Origin: a virus
Strand: one strand, 5' to 3'
Length of the DNA: 64,000 nt
IMG/VR virus record: IMGVR_UViG_3300046559_000436
Span: 33,261 to 97,260 of that record
Under the pieces are notes generated by a model. It did not search any database. It had not been told where the DNA came from and worked only from the letters and a program-made list of their open reading frames with translations. Each line of letters opens with the position of its first letter. Position 1 is the stretch's first letter. Made by a program: the position numbers and the translations under genes. Positions 48,168-56,008 of the stretch are shown piece by piece.

Positions 48168-49181
48168 CTACCGGTAGTGGCCGGTTCCGGGAGCGTTGTC
48201 GAGCCAGAACTGGTGGGCGTCCTTGCGCAGAGTGGAGGCCGTGGCCTTGGCGGTGGGCTTCAGGTCGTAGATCTCGATCACCTCGCTGAGCGGAACCGAG
48301 TTCAGCTGGCCACCGCGCTCCCCGATCGTCCGGGCCAGGTGCGCCACCTTGTCTCTGCGTTCTGTCGGAACCCCCTCTGACCGGGAAGGTTCCGGTTCGG
48401 CGGGGGGTGCGGGGGGTTCCGGTTCAGCCAGCGGAACGGGGAGCTGAACCTTGGCGAGTTCCAGTTCCGGCTTGTTCGGAACCACGGGCTTCGGGCGGTT
48501 CACCCAGTCCGGAATGTCCAGTTCGGGTTCCGGTTCACGCGTGAGCTGAACCGTAGGAGTCTGGTTCAGGTTCAGGAGCTGGGCCAGCTGCAGCAGGCCG
48601 GGGTTCGGAATCGGAAGTTCCACCGTGGCGGCGGAACCCGGTTCTCCGTCCTCCCACCGGAACTCGTCGTGAGCCAGTTCCGCCCGCTTCTGACGTTCGA
48701 GTTCCGCCACTCGACGACGGTAGTCCTGGCGCTTCAGGCGGTTCCGGTCGTTCTCGTTGAGCTTGGGTCGCAGGGTGTGCAGGAACGACTGGGTCAGACC
48801 CTTGGAAGCCACCGTGAACAGCACACCCAGAACGGCGGTCGCCCAGCTGTGGACCTGGTCGCCATGCATCGCCGAGACGGTGGCGGAGGAGACCAGGGTG
48901 CCCCACGACCACAGCTCGGTCCGCCAGTCCCCGCCGTAGGCGTCGGAGATGGTCATGGCGAGTGAGGCGATCCAGGCCATGTCGAGCACGGAGCAGGCCA
49001 GGAAGGCAGCCCAGTGGGCGGACCCGCTGGCCATCAGCGAATAGAGCGAGTAGGTGGACCAACCGGCCGCGCCCAGGACGGACACGGACGCCAGGACGAA
49101 GAACACGACCTTGACGACGGTCTGCCCCTGCCTGGCGGGGTTGTGGGGTCGTCTGATAGAATTTGTGTCGTTGGGAACCAT
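48168..49181 (-). CDS. DUF2637-like membrane protein (Spd-like)
   Basis: 337 residues. The first 130 residues hold about four membrane helices (VVFFVLASVSVLGAAGW; AAFLACSVLDMAWIASLAM; WAVTAV-like helix AVLGVLFTVASKGL), the pattern of DUF2637 proteins found with Streptomyces plasmid spread genes. Then a basic coiled coil (RNRLKRQDYRRRVAELERQ), a Pro/Glu-rich disordered region with repeated EPEP and a C-terminal helix-turn-helix-like end. GGTTCC/GGAACC codons are over-used here. It probably works with the FtsK/TraB-like protein. Confidence 0.65.
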   Translation of the reverse strand: MVPNDTNSIRRPHNPARQGQTVVKVVFFVLASVSVLGAAGWSTYSLYSLMASGSAHWAAFLACSVLDMAWIASLAMTISDAYGGDWRTELWSWGTLVSSATVSAMHGDQVHSWATAVLGVLFTVASKGLTQSFLHTLRPKLNENDRNRLKRQDYRRRVAELERQKRAELAHDEFRWEDGEPGSAATVELPIPNPGLLQLAQLLNLNQTPTVQLTREPEPELDIPDWVNRPKPVVPNKPELELAKVQLPVPLAEPEPPAPPAEPEPSRSEGVPTERRDKVAHLARTIGERGGQLNSVPLSEVIEIYDLKPTAKATASTLRKDAHQFWLDNAPGTGHYR

Positions 49182-49251
49182 TCCCCGGTCTCCTTTCAGG
49201 TTAGCCCTCGGCGCGCGGCTCGAACACTGAGCGTCGGGGGCTGATCTATGT

Positions 49252-49455
49252 TTAGCGGTTCTCGTAGGCCAGGATCATCTCGTCAACGTCGGCCCCGGCC
49301 TTGACCATGCGCAGGGCTAGGAGGCCACCCGGCACCTGCTTGCCGCTCTCCACCCTGGAGATGGTGGTGACGGTGGTGCCGAACCGGGTGCTGGCCTTGG
49401 TCTGGGAATCCTCCCCGCGCAGTCGTCGCATGATCTCACTGACAGTGGCTGTCAT
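49252..49455 (-). CDS. XRE-like regulator of transfer-like operon
   Basis: 67 residues from ATG 49455 (AGGAG upstream on this strand). MRRLRGEDSQTKASTRFGTT then VTTISRVESGKQVPGGLLAL is a Cro/XRE helix-turn-helix. First gene of the operon that includes the Spd-like and FtsK-like genes, comparable in position to KorSA/TraR-type regulators of Streptomyces plasmids. Confidence 0.75.
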   Translation of the reverse strand: MTATVSEIMRRLRGEDSQTKASTRFGTTVTTISRVESGKQVPGGLLALRMVKAGADVDEMILAYENR

Positions 49456-49486
49456 TGCATAACTCCTCTCGTTCTTGTCTATACAC

Positions 49487-49516
49487 ATTCTATCATATGA
49501 ATTGCCACAAACACAA
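49487..49516 (-). promoter_or_regulatory. Promoter of 49455 operon (minus)
   Basis: On the minus strand TTGTGT, 18 bases ending ATGA, then TAGAAT. Leads into the regulator gene. Confidence 0.8.
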
Positions 49517-49517
49517 G

Positions 49518-49548
49518 CGGGCCCCATCCTTGACAAGGATGGGGCCCG
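49518..49548. terminator. Bidirectional terminator
   Basis: CGGGCCCCATCCTT and AAGGATGGGGCCCG are perfect inverse copies with a 3-base loop, between the two leftward operons. Confidence 0.85.
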
Positions 49549-49558
49549 ATCGTTCGGT

Positions 49559-49744
49559 TCAGTGGTAGCAACGTCTCCGGCAGGTGTGCTCGGGGCTGGC
49601 CTTCCAGTCGACGTGAGCCGACTCGCATTCTTCGCAGATGATATCGTAGCCGCCCTTGGTCGGAACCTTTTTGGTCTCGACGTCGGGGTGGGTCCGACAG
49701 AACCGCCGACCACCGCGCTCGACAGCGGAGACCTTGACCGCCAT
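49559..49744 (-). CDS. Cys-rich zinc-finger-like protein
   Basis: 61 residues; ATG overlaps the upstream stop (TGATG). RRFCRTHPDVET, IICEECESAHVDW and HTCRRRCYH give several Cys/His pairs, consistent with one or two zinc sites. No family recognised. Confidence 0.55.
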   Translation of the reverse strand: MAVKVSAVERGGRRFCRTHPDVETKKVPTKGGYDIICEECESAHVDWKASPEHTCRRRCYH

Positions 49745-50550
49745 CAGCTGCGGGACCTGGAGCCAGAGACGGTCCGCATGGACACCGAGCGGTCGGAGAG
49801 GTGGCCGGTGCCGCCGAGCCTGATAGAGCCGGAGACGGTGTCGGCGGTGATGCTGCCGGTGGACTTCTCGGCGTTGATCACCTTGACGGAGCCGGAGACG
49901 GTGTTGACACGGAGCGCGGAACCCTCCCAGTGGCGGATCTTGACCGAACCGGAGACGCTGTGGACGCGAGCTTCCGAGGTGGCCTTGTTGACGCACACCG
50001 AACCACTGGTGGTGGAGACCTCGACGCGTTCGACGACCTCGATGTCGGTGGCTCCGCTGGTGGTTTTGACATCGACCTTGCGGAACCGGCCCTCGGCCAG
50101 CAGCGACGCGCTGACAGTGTCGGTTGTCAGACTGCGGTCGTTGGGCATGCGGATGATGACCTGGACCGGACTGGGCCCCTGGTGAGCCTGAACCTGCTGG
50201 GCCCGGTTGTTGTAGATCTCCTTGCCGTCGGAGTAGATCTTGCCGTTGACGATCGAGATGTTGTTGAGTCCGGAGATAACGTTCCCGTTGAAGGAACCGC
50301 CGAACACGACCATGTTGCTGCTGATGGTGAGGCCCTCGACCTTCACCCGGACTTCGAGCACATCATCGGCATACTCTCGGAACTTGGCGCCGATGACCGC
50401 GTCAGCACTCGGGCCCTCGTTGTCGGCCGTCCGGATGACGACCTCGACCGCGTCGACCTCATCGGTCGCCTCGACGGTGATCTCACCGGCCGTCAGACGG
50501 ATGTCGATATCCTGGGCGGTCTTGCAGCTGTAGATGCTCTGGGTGGCCAT
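49744..50550 (-). CDS. DUF4097-like beta-helical protein
   Basis: 268 residues. C-terminal half repeats the pattern TTSGSVCVN, SVSGSVKIRHW, TVSGSVKVINA, TVSGSIRLGG at about 20-residue steps, typical of DUF4097 (putative adhesin) right-handed beta-helices. N-terminal part is beta-rich (DIDIRLTAGEITVEATD). No signal peptide, so it is probably intracellular in this phage. Role unknown. Confidence 0.6.
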   Translation of the reverse strand: MATQSIYSCKTAQDIDIRLTAGEITVEATDEVDAVEVVIRTADNEGPSADAVIGAKFREYADDVLEVRVKVEGLTISSNMVVFGGSFNGNVISGLNNISIVNGKIYSDGKEIYNNRAQQVQAHQGPSPVQVIIRMPNDRSLTTDTVSASLLAEGRFRKVDVKTTSGATDIEVVERVEVSTTSGSVCVNKATSEARVHSVSGSVKIRHWEGSALRVNTVSGSVKVINAEKSTGSITADTVSGSIRLGGTGHLSDRSVSMRTVSGSRSRS

Positions 50551-50551
50551 C

Positions 50552-50665
50552 CTACTTCTCCTTCTTGGTGGGGGTGGTGGCTTCGTACTTCTTGAGAACC
50601 TTGTCGGCAGCCTTGACGATCCTGTCGGTGCGCTTCTGCGCCAGGCCGCTGTCCTTTGTTGCCAC
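50552..50665 (-). CDS. 37-residue Lys-rich peptide
   Basis: GTG 50665 after GGGAGAAAG. MATKDSGLAQKRTDRIVKAA with a basic tail KKYEATTPTKKEK. It is the first gene after its promoter. Highly basic, possibly RNA-binding. Too short to assign. Confidence 0.45.
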   Translation of the reverse strand: MATKDSGLAQKRTDRIVKAADKVLKKYEATTPTKKEK

Positions 50666-50688
50666 TTTCTCTCCCTGTCTGTGAGACA

Positions 50689-50718
50689 ATTCCATCAGAT
50701 CCCTTTGCGTGGACGCAA
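50689..50718 (-). promoter_or_regulatory. Promoter of 50665 operon (minus)
   Basis: Minus strand TTGCGT, 18-base spacer with CGCAAAG and CTGA, then TGGAAT. Confidence 0.75.
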
Positions 50719-50732
50719 GAGTCTGAAAATGC

Positions 50733-50769
50733 GGGAGCCCCCCGGCCGCGAAGGGCTCGGGGGGCTCCC
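50733..50769 (-). terminator. Terminator of 50777 gene
   Basis: GGGAGCCCCCC and GGGGGGCTCCC pair; placed just downstream of the minus-strand gene. Weak T-tract on that strand (ATTTTC). Confidence 0.75.
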
Positions 50770-50776
50770 GGGTGGG

Positions 50777-51262
50777 TCACTCCTGGTTGTCGGACTCCGG
50801 CTCCGGCTGGGCCTTCTTGGCGGCCTTCTCGGCCTCGGCGGCAGCCTTCTTGGTGGCCTTGGCGGCCTCCCGCTCGGCCTTGGCGGTCTGGGCCTTGGCC
50901 AGGTTGTCGCGACCGGTCAGGAACTTGAGGTAGAGGGCGTCGCCGAGCTGCTTGGCGACGGTCTCCGGGTCCGAGGACGAGGAGCCGAACCGCAGCTCCA
51001 GGTCGGGACGCTTCACCATGTCGAGCAGGAAGCCGACAGCCTTGGCGTCGTGACCCGGCGCGAAGGTCTTGGAGGTGAGGACGCCAGGGCAGCCGGTGGT
51101 CAGTTCCTCGTCGGCCTCGCCCGTGCCACCGGCCTCGGGCTGGACGACCTCGCTCATCGCGAGGAGGCGCGAGCACAGGCACGGCTGCTTGTCCTTGGCC
51201 TTCTTGATCTTCGGCTTGGTGGCGGTCTCGGTCTCGGCGACGAGGGCGGTCTGCTCGGTCAT
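50777..51262 (-). CDS. PGHD-family zinc-binding protein, copy 4
   Basis: 161 residues. QPCLCSRLLAMSE, TTGCPGVL and SKTFAPGHDAKAVGFLLDMV reproduce the family module. The flanks are Lys/Ala-rich, the C-terminus a long charged helix (AEREAAKATKKAAAEAEKAA). Own promoter at 51319-51348. Only leftward-encoded family member. Confidence 0.6.
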   Translation of the reverse strand: MTEQTALVAETETATKPKIKKAKDKQPCLCSRLLAMSEVVQPEAGGTGEADEELTTGCPGVLTSKTFAPGHDAKAVGFLLDMVKRPDLELRFGSSSSDPETVAKQLGDALYLKFLTGRDNLAKAQTAKAEREAAKATKKAAAEAEKAAKKAQPEPESDNQE

Positions 51263-51318
51263 TTTGAATCTCCAGTGTCGTGGGGGGAGCTTTCGGCGCT
51301 CCCCCCGGCTACATTTCT

Positions 51319-51348
51319 ATGATACCACCTTCCTTGCGGTCGAGTCAA
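51319..51348 (-). promoter_or_regulatory. Promoter of 51262 gene (minus)
   Basis: Minus strand TTGACT, 18-base spacer with CGCAAGG and TGG, then TATCAT. Confidence 0.78.
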
Positions 51349-51381
51349 GTCTTCTCTGAAAACTCGTCATCTGACGGGCCT

Positions 51382-52314
51382 TCAGAACTCACCAGGGGCT
51401 ACCTGGTTGCACTGGAGGCCGAGGAGACGCCAGAGAGTCACGACCTGATTGCGGTCGTCAAAGACCTGCTCGACCCGGTAGTGGTCTCGGACGTGGTCGT
51501 TGAACAGCGACAGCTTGACCAGGTCGTCGGAGCGGTTGTCGCCGACCTTTCTCATGATCAGGCGGTCGACGGTCAGAAGCTGGCTCTCCAGCCACTGGAG
51601 GGTCTCCCGTCGGCAGGACTCTGAGCGGCCGGAGAGGACCAGGAGTCGGCGACCGGTGGAGCGCAGCATACGGGCCAGGTCGACGATGGGGACACGGGGA
51701 AGGTCCTGGCCGACCTTGTGCCACTCGTAGGGGGAGCGGTTGTGGGGTCCGAGCGTGAGGGTTCCATCCATGTCGACGATGAACGCCTTGGGCAGGGAAC
51801 GGTTGGGGATGTAGGACTCGATGTGGGGGAGGATGTTGAAGGAGTTGAGCCAGTCCGAGGTCAGGCGGAAGGGCAGGCCACCCAGCTTGGCCGTCCTGAC
51901 GATCTTGGCCTGACGGTTGATGACGTCGGGACCGACTCGGACGCCGTCGGGACGCAGGGCGTCACGTTCAAGGCAGACCTCACGGGGAACATGAGTGAAG
52001 TCCTTGACGTGGAAGGAGACGTTCTGGTGACGGAAGGCCTTGGCGATCTGGGAGGGCATGGAGGACGAAAGATGGGTGTTGTCGAAGATGACACCACGGC
52101 CCTCCTTGACAAGGGATCGGGCCATGGCGAGCATGGTGGAGAAGGCCAGGCCCTCGAACTCCTTGGTCCACAGGAGGGAGCCGGAAGGCGTACCGAGAGT
52201 GGCGCGGACGTCATCCATGGAGAGACGGATGAGGCCCTCGGAGAGGGCGAACTCACGAGCCCAGGTGGATTTGCCGGAGGCGGACAGGCCGTAGGTCAGG
52301 TGAAGGTTGATCAC
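51382..52314 (-). CDS. Polynucleotide kinase-phosphatase (Pnkp-like)
   Basis: 310 residues, close to T4 Pnkp. N-terminal kinase: P-loop GLSASGKST (9 to 17), SMDDVRATL, GVIFDNTH. C-terminal HAD phosphatase: VDMDGTLTLGP (181 to 190) and VLSGRSE, DNRSDD. It phosphorylates 5'-OH and removes 3' or 2',3'-cyclic phosphate ends, preparing cut RNA for ligation. It is two genes downstream of the Rnl1-type ligase, forming an RNA repair pair like that of T4 that counters anticodon nucleases. Confidence 0.88.
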   Translation of the reverse strand: MINLHLTYGLSASGKSTWAREFALSEGLIRLSMDDVRATLGTPSGSLLWTKEFEGLAFSTMLAMARSLVKEGRGVIFDNTHLSSSMPSQIAKAFRHQNVSFHVKDFTHVPREVCLERDALRPDGVRVGPDVINRQAKIVRTAKLGGLPFRLTSDWLNSFNILPHIESYIPNRSLPKAFIVDMDGTLTLGPHNRSPYEWHKVGQDLPRVPIVDLARMLRSTGRRLLVLSGRSESCRRETLQWLESQLLTVDRLIMRKVGDNRSDDLVKLSLFNDHVRDHYRVEQVFDDRNQVVTLWRLLGLQCNQVAPGEF

Positions 52315-52332
52315 GAGCGGTTCCTTTCGTGA

Positions 52333-52620
52333 TTAGGGGTTGCGGTTCCAGCGGACCTCGACGCCGGAGGAGGTGCCGGTGATGTCGCGGTAGTCGTCGT
52401 AGAACTCGGTGACGGGTCCGGAGTCGGACTGGTCGGCGCGGCTCTCCATCTGGCTCTTGAGGTAGGCCACGCCCACGGTGGCGGCTGCTGCGGCCCCGGA
52501 GACAGCGGAGGTGGCCCCGTGGCCGCTGGCCACGTGAGCCACCCCGCAGGCCGCGTTGAGAGCCTTGGCGGGCTCCTGGTAGGTGGTGACGGCGGTCTTG
52601 ATCCGGTCCATCATGCCCAT
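52333..52620 (-). CDS. Small protein between ligase and kinase genes
   Basis: 95 residues. Helical, Ala-rich middle (VSGAAAAATVGVAYLKSQ) that could be membrane-associated, acidic tail. Its promoter is embedded in the inverted repeat at 52628-52684. Function unknown. Confidence 0.5.
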   Translation of the reverse strand: MGMMDRIKTAVTTYQEPAKALNAACGVAHVASGHGATSAVSGAAAAATVGVAYLKSQMESRADQSDSGPVTEFYDDYRDITGTSSGVEVRWNRNP

Positions 52621-52627
52621 GGTGAAG

Positions 52628-52684
52628 ACTCCTGCTACAATAGTCTTGTTGTTGTCGGACTGACAAGACTATTATAGCAGGAGT
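52628..52684. repeat. 22-bp inverted repeat with promoter
   Basis: Arms 52628-52649 and 52663-52684 match inversely in 21 of 22 positions around 13 bases. Each arm contains a -10-like hexamer (TACAAT forward, TATAAT on the minus strand), so the repeat overlaps the promoter of the 52620 gene and may be an operator. Confidence 0.7.
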
Positions 52685-52700
52685 ATTTACACAGAAGCAA
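52671..52700 (-). promoter_or_regulatory. Promoter of 52620 gene (minus)
   Basis: Minus strand TTGCTT (in the end of the ligase gene), 18-base spacer, TATAAT. Confidence 0.75.
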
Positions 52701-53838
52701 TCTCGGACTGACCGGGTCGGCGACCTCCGAAGCTGGGTTCGAGCTGGCGCCAGGCCCAGTTGGAGAGCTTGACGTGGTTGGCGTCGAGAACAAGGAAGAT
52801 CGCCTTGAGAAGGCGGGGCTCGACGACCTTCTTGGCCATCAGGGCGAAGTCCTTGCGAGTGAAGACGATGTCGTGCTCGCGAAGAGAGGAGAGGGTGAGC
52901 TGATGGGCGTCGTGAACTGACGCGAGCAGATCGGAGTGGGCGTGGTTGAGTTCGGACTCGATCTGGCGGCACCAGGCGTACAGCTCGTCGGGAACATCCT
53001 TGGCGGACATAAGGTCCCGAAGATCCCCACCGGCAGCGAGAATGGTGTGAATGGTCTTCTCGTTAGTCTCGGTGAACAGACCGTGGATACGCTTGTAGTC
53101 GGCGAACTTGATCTTGGCGCGCTGTCCGTTCTCCTTGAAACGGACTACGTAGCCCTCCTGGACAGTACCCTTGACGTTGTTGTCGTTGGCCTCGCGAGTC
53201 AGAGCGGCAAGGGTCTCGAAACCGCTGAGAGGTCGGACGCTGGGACCGGGCCAGACCTGGCGGAGGTGGTGGATATCGATCTCGTTGCCAGTGTCGAGGC
53301 TGTAACCGCCGAGAAGGACGCAATCCTCAAGGCCATCGTAGTCGACGACGATCCGGTTGGCGGGGTAGATGATCTCGGCCAGGTAGGTGACGCGCGGGTC
53401 GAGGAACTGGCCGTAGCCGGACTGGATGTGATCGTCGAGCCAGGACTGGGCCCACTGGGCCTGATCGCTGGCGAAGGAGCCTCGGGTGGCTGTGAGCCAG
53501 TGGCCGTCGAAGTTGAAGAAGATGCCGAGGGAGCCATCCATCTTGTCGAAGACATCGAAGGGGCCGTTGGGCAGCTCGCCGAAAACGCTCTGGGGGCCGT
53601 GCTGATCAAAATTGTGAAACTTCTCGAATGGGAGAGCCACGACCTCCATGTCGTACTGGCTGTAGACCAGGCCACGGCATCGAAGCGTTACCTGGTTCCA
53701 GTGGTTGTCGAACTGGGCCTTCTCGGTGTAGTTGAGGAGAACCAGTTCGGGATGGTCGGGGTGGTGGCCCGCCCGAAGGTAGCCGTCGTTGATATCGGAT
53801 TCGGCCGTTTCCAGGCTGAACAGGTCGGTGATCTTCAC
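52687..53838 (-). CDS. RNA ligase, T4 Rnl1-type
   Basis: 383 residues, GTG start overlapping the upstream stop. FDKMDGSLG places the nucleotidyl lysine at residue 99 (KxDGS), with the preceding CRGLVY and following TRGSF (ligase motifs), and late KFADYK (motif V region). T4 Rnl1 is 374 residues with Lys99. It should seal 5'-phosphate to 3'-OH RNA ends, such as cleaved anticodon loops, after Pnkp treatment. DNA ligases are excluded by motif spacing. Confidence 0.88.
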   Translation of the reverse strand: MKITDLFSLETAESDINDGYLRAGHHPDHPELVLLNYTEKAQFDNHWNQVTLRCRGLVYSQYDMEVVALPFEKFHNFDQHGPQSVFGELPNGPFDVFDKMDGSLGIFFNFDGHWLTATRGSFASDQAQWAQSWLDDHIQSGYGQFLDPRVTYLAEIIYPANRIVVDYDGLEDCVLLGGYSLDTGNEIDIHHLRQVWPGPSVRPLSGFETLAALTREANDNNVKGTVQEGYVVRFKENGQRAKIKFADYKRIHGLFTETNEKTIHTILAAGGDLRDLMSAKDVPDELYAWCRQIESELNHAHSDLLASVHDAHQLTLSSLREHDIVFTRKDFALMAKKVVEPRLLKAIFLVLDANHVKLSNWAWRQLEPSFGGRRPGQSEIASV

Positions 53839-54295
53839 GGAGTGGGCTCCTTCTCGGACCAGGTAAAGACGATGGGGTACTTGGTGACGAGCCTGCCGTC
53901 AGACTCCTCGTAGCGCCAGATGCCCTCAACGTAAGGGACCATCTGGGTGGCGCTGGGGGCTTCATGAACTTGAGACCCTCGATCTCCTCATAGACGCAGA
54001 AGATGGAGCCGTTGAAGGAGCGGGGGCCGCTGGAGTCGGGGCCAGGCGGGCGGATGAACTGGGTGAAGAGGAGCTGAAGCTCCGTCTCGACATGGTAGTT
54101 GCGTTCGCGCTGATCGTCGGCGACGAGGCAGATGTGGGTGCCGGTGCGCCGGATGAGGGTGCCATCGGGGGTCTCGGTCTCGTCCTCGACGACCTTGACG
54201 TAGACGTCTCGGAGGTCGGGAACGGACCTGAGTTCCTGGTGGGTGAGAGGGGGCGAGATCTCGAAGGAACCGGACATGATCGTGTACATGGACAC
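53835..54295 (-). CDS. Frameshifted protein upstream of RNA ligase
   Basis: From GTG 54295 (AGGAG upstream) the frame reads MSMYTIMSGSFEISPPL to EEIEGLKFMK, then a run of five C leads to a -1 shift into the frame reading VPYVEGIWRYEESDGRLV to WSEKEPTP, whose stop overlaps the ligase GTG. Both halves look coding. Either programmed -1 frameshifting or an indel in the C-run explains it. Without the shift the first frame would run 230 bases into the ligase gene. Function unknown; acidic, beta-rich. Confidence 0.5.
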
Positions 54296-54305
54296 GGAAG
54301 GACTC

Positions 54306-54815
54306 CTAATCGTGGGAGTAGTGGTCGACGTCGATGCGGTCGGGAGTGATGGTGACCTCGGCATGATCACCGAAGGCGTCGATGAGGACGTTTTCGAAGT
54401 GGCCGGACTCGATGGCGTCGGAGAAGGCTTCGAAGATGAGGTAACGGGACTCGTCGGGTCCCTCGTACGGCTGGCGGACGTACTTGCGGGCGTCCTCGTC
54501 CCAGACGTGGGGATATTCGCCGAGGGAGGGGTGGCGGCCGACGGAGTTTTCGTAGCGGTCGAAGCCGTCGGTGCCCTCTTCATCGGAGTTGAGGAGGAAG
54601 CCGGGCTTACAGGCGGAGAAGGTGCAGGGGTCGCCGTCGTTGAAGTAGGGGGTGTATTGGGTCCAGCGGACGGCGGCGAAGTCGGGGTGGTCGAGAACGG
54701 CTCGGAGAATGGGCCGGAACTTCTCGATGGGCCACTGCTCGACGCGGGTGGCGCCCTCGTCGAAGTCACCGTAGACGGGGACTCCGAAGAACGAGGTGCG
54801 GGGCTCAGTGGTCAA
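54306..54815 (-). CDS. Protein of unknown function
   Basis: 169 residues. A TTG start at 54815 with AAGGAG at 6 bases fits better than longer upstream options, which overlap the preceding gene by over 100 bases. Aromatic/acidic (TSFFGVPVYGDFDEGATRVE; RWTQYTPYFNDGD), ends with FGDHAEVTITPDRIDV. No family recognised. Confidence 0.5.
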   Translation of the reverse strand: MTTEPRTSFFGVPVYGDFDEGATRVEQWPIEKFRPILRAVLDHPDFAAVRWTQYTPYFNDGDPCTFSACKPGFLLNSDEEGTDGFDRYENSVGRHPSLGEYPHVWDEDARKYVRQPYEGPDESRYLIFEAFSDAIESGHFENVLIDAFGDHAEVTITPDRIDVDHYSHD

Positions 54816-55242
54816 GGCAGGCTCCTTGGTGAGGCTGAAGGCGGGGGGTGGACTCTTGGTCGGTCGACGACGGCCCCAAGAGGTGGGAGAGGGGGAGAGT
54901 GGTTCGCTTGGAGCCACTCATCCAGGGGTGGATGGGCATGCCGTCGATGTAGTCGGCGGGGCTGGGGAGCCAGCCCAGGTCTTCGATGATGTGACGCTCG
55001 GCGACGAGACGGACGGGGACGGACACGAAGAGGCCGTCGATCCTAGACTTGGGGACCTTGAGAACGTTGCCGAAGATGCGCTGGCACAGGTAGACGCCAA
55101 GGGTGTGATGGTAGAGCGAGCGATGGCGAACGTCGCCGATGACCATCTTGGAGCTATCGATAAACTCGTGGACGGACAGGTAGTCTTCGGGAGTGCCGCC
55201 CCACTTGCGGGCCGAACTCTGGGCGTGCATGTAGCTGTTCAT
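54805..55242 (-). CDS. DUF6915-like protein
   Basis: 145 residues. MHAQSSARKWGGTPEDYLSV, EFIDSSKMVIGDVRHRSLYH and RHIIEDLGWLPSPADYI match the DUF6915 pattern common in phages and prophages (conserved SSAR..GG, HxFxDSSK, DxRHR). Function unknown. AGGAGG upstream of ATG. Confidence 0.7.
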   Translation of the reverse strand: MNSYMHAQSSARKWGGTPEDYLSVHEFIDSSKMVIGDVRHRSLYHHTLGVYLCQRIFGNVLKVPKSRIDGLFVSVPVRLVAERHIIEDLGWLPSPADYIDGMPIHPWMSGSKRTTLPLSHLLGPSSTDQESTPRLQPHQGACLDH

Positions 55243-55332
55243 GGGTACCTCCTTTCCAACGCCGGTGCCCCCGGCTCCGAAGAGGAGACGGGGGCTGGCG
55301 AGGTCAGTTGTGGCTCCTGGGGGCCAGGAGCG

Positions 55333-55959
55333 TCAGTGCTTGATGCCGCTGAACTTGGAGCCGGAGGGGCCGTCAACGACCATGGTGTGGGCGGTCTTGT
55401 CCCAGTGGGCCGGACCGAAGGCGGTCAGGACGGTGCCCTCCCAGTAGACCGGGTTGACCTGGCCGGACTGGCCGACGCACATGATGTAGGTGCCGGTGGA
55501 CTGGCCGGTGTAGACGCCGGTCGGGTCGGCCTGGCCGATGGAGGTGAGGCCGTATCCGTGGGTGTCGGAGCCGGAGACGGTCTGCTGAGGGTTGGTCAGC
55601 TCCGTGGTGGAGGCGATCGGAGCGCCGATGGAGGAGCACTGGAAGACGGGGTCGTTGGAGCCCATGTTCAGGAAGAAGGAGGTGGTGACGGCGCCGTTGG
55701 CCTGGGCGGCCTGCAGCTCGATGAGGTTCTGGCGGAGCTGGGAGTACTGGAAGTTGGGGACGGGCTGGTCTCGAAGAAGGGCGTTCATGCCATCGGCGGC
55801 GGCCTTCTGCTCGGTGTTCTGGGCCTTGGACTGGCTGCTGTCGTTGCCGAAGCAGGCGGTCGCGGTGAACATCACGAGACCAGCGAGAGTCGCGGCGGCG
55901 ATCGCTCGTCGTGCCGTCGAAGACGGGGCGATGTTGGGGCGCTTGGCATTCTGGTTCAT
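55333..55959 (-). CDS. Lipoprotein
   Basis: 208 residues from ATG 55959. Signal: SSTARRAIAAATLAGLVMFT with lipobox TATAC, acylated Cys about residue 36. The mature part is helical near the start and beta-rich later (TGVYTGQSTGTYIMCVG). It should sit on the outside of the host membrane; superinfection exclusion is a possibility only. Confidence 0.7.
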   Translation of the reverse strand: MNQNAKRPNIAPSSTARRAIAAATLAGLVMFTATACFGNDSSQSKAQNTEQKAAADGMNALLRDQPVPNFQYSQLRQNLIELQAAQANGAVTTSFFLNMGSNDPVFQCSSIGAPIASTTELTNPQQTVSGSDTHGYGLTSIGQADPTGVYTGQSTGTYIMCVGQSGQVNPVYWEGTVLTAFGPAHWDKTAHTMVVDGPSGSKFSGIKH

Positions 55960-56008
55960 GGGGTAGATCTCCTGTACTAGAGGTCGGAGTTGAGGATTCT
56001 GCGCGCGG

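Noticed and set aside
52936-53913. 325-codon forward frame opposite the RNA ligase gene
   Set aside because: Shadow of a gene with clear ligase motifs on the minus strand.
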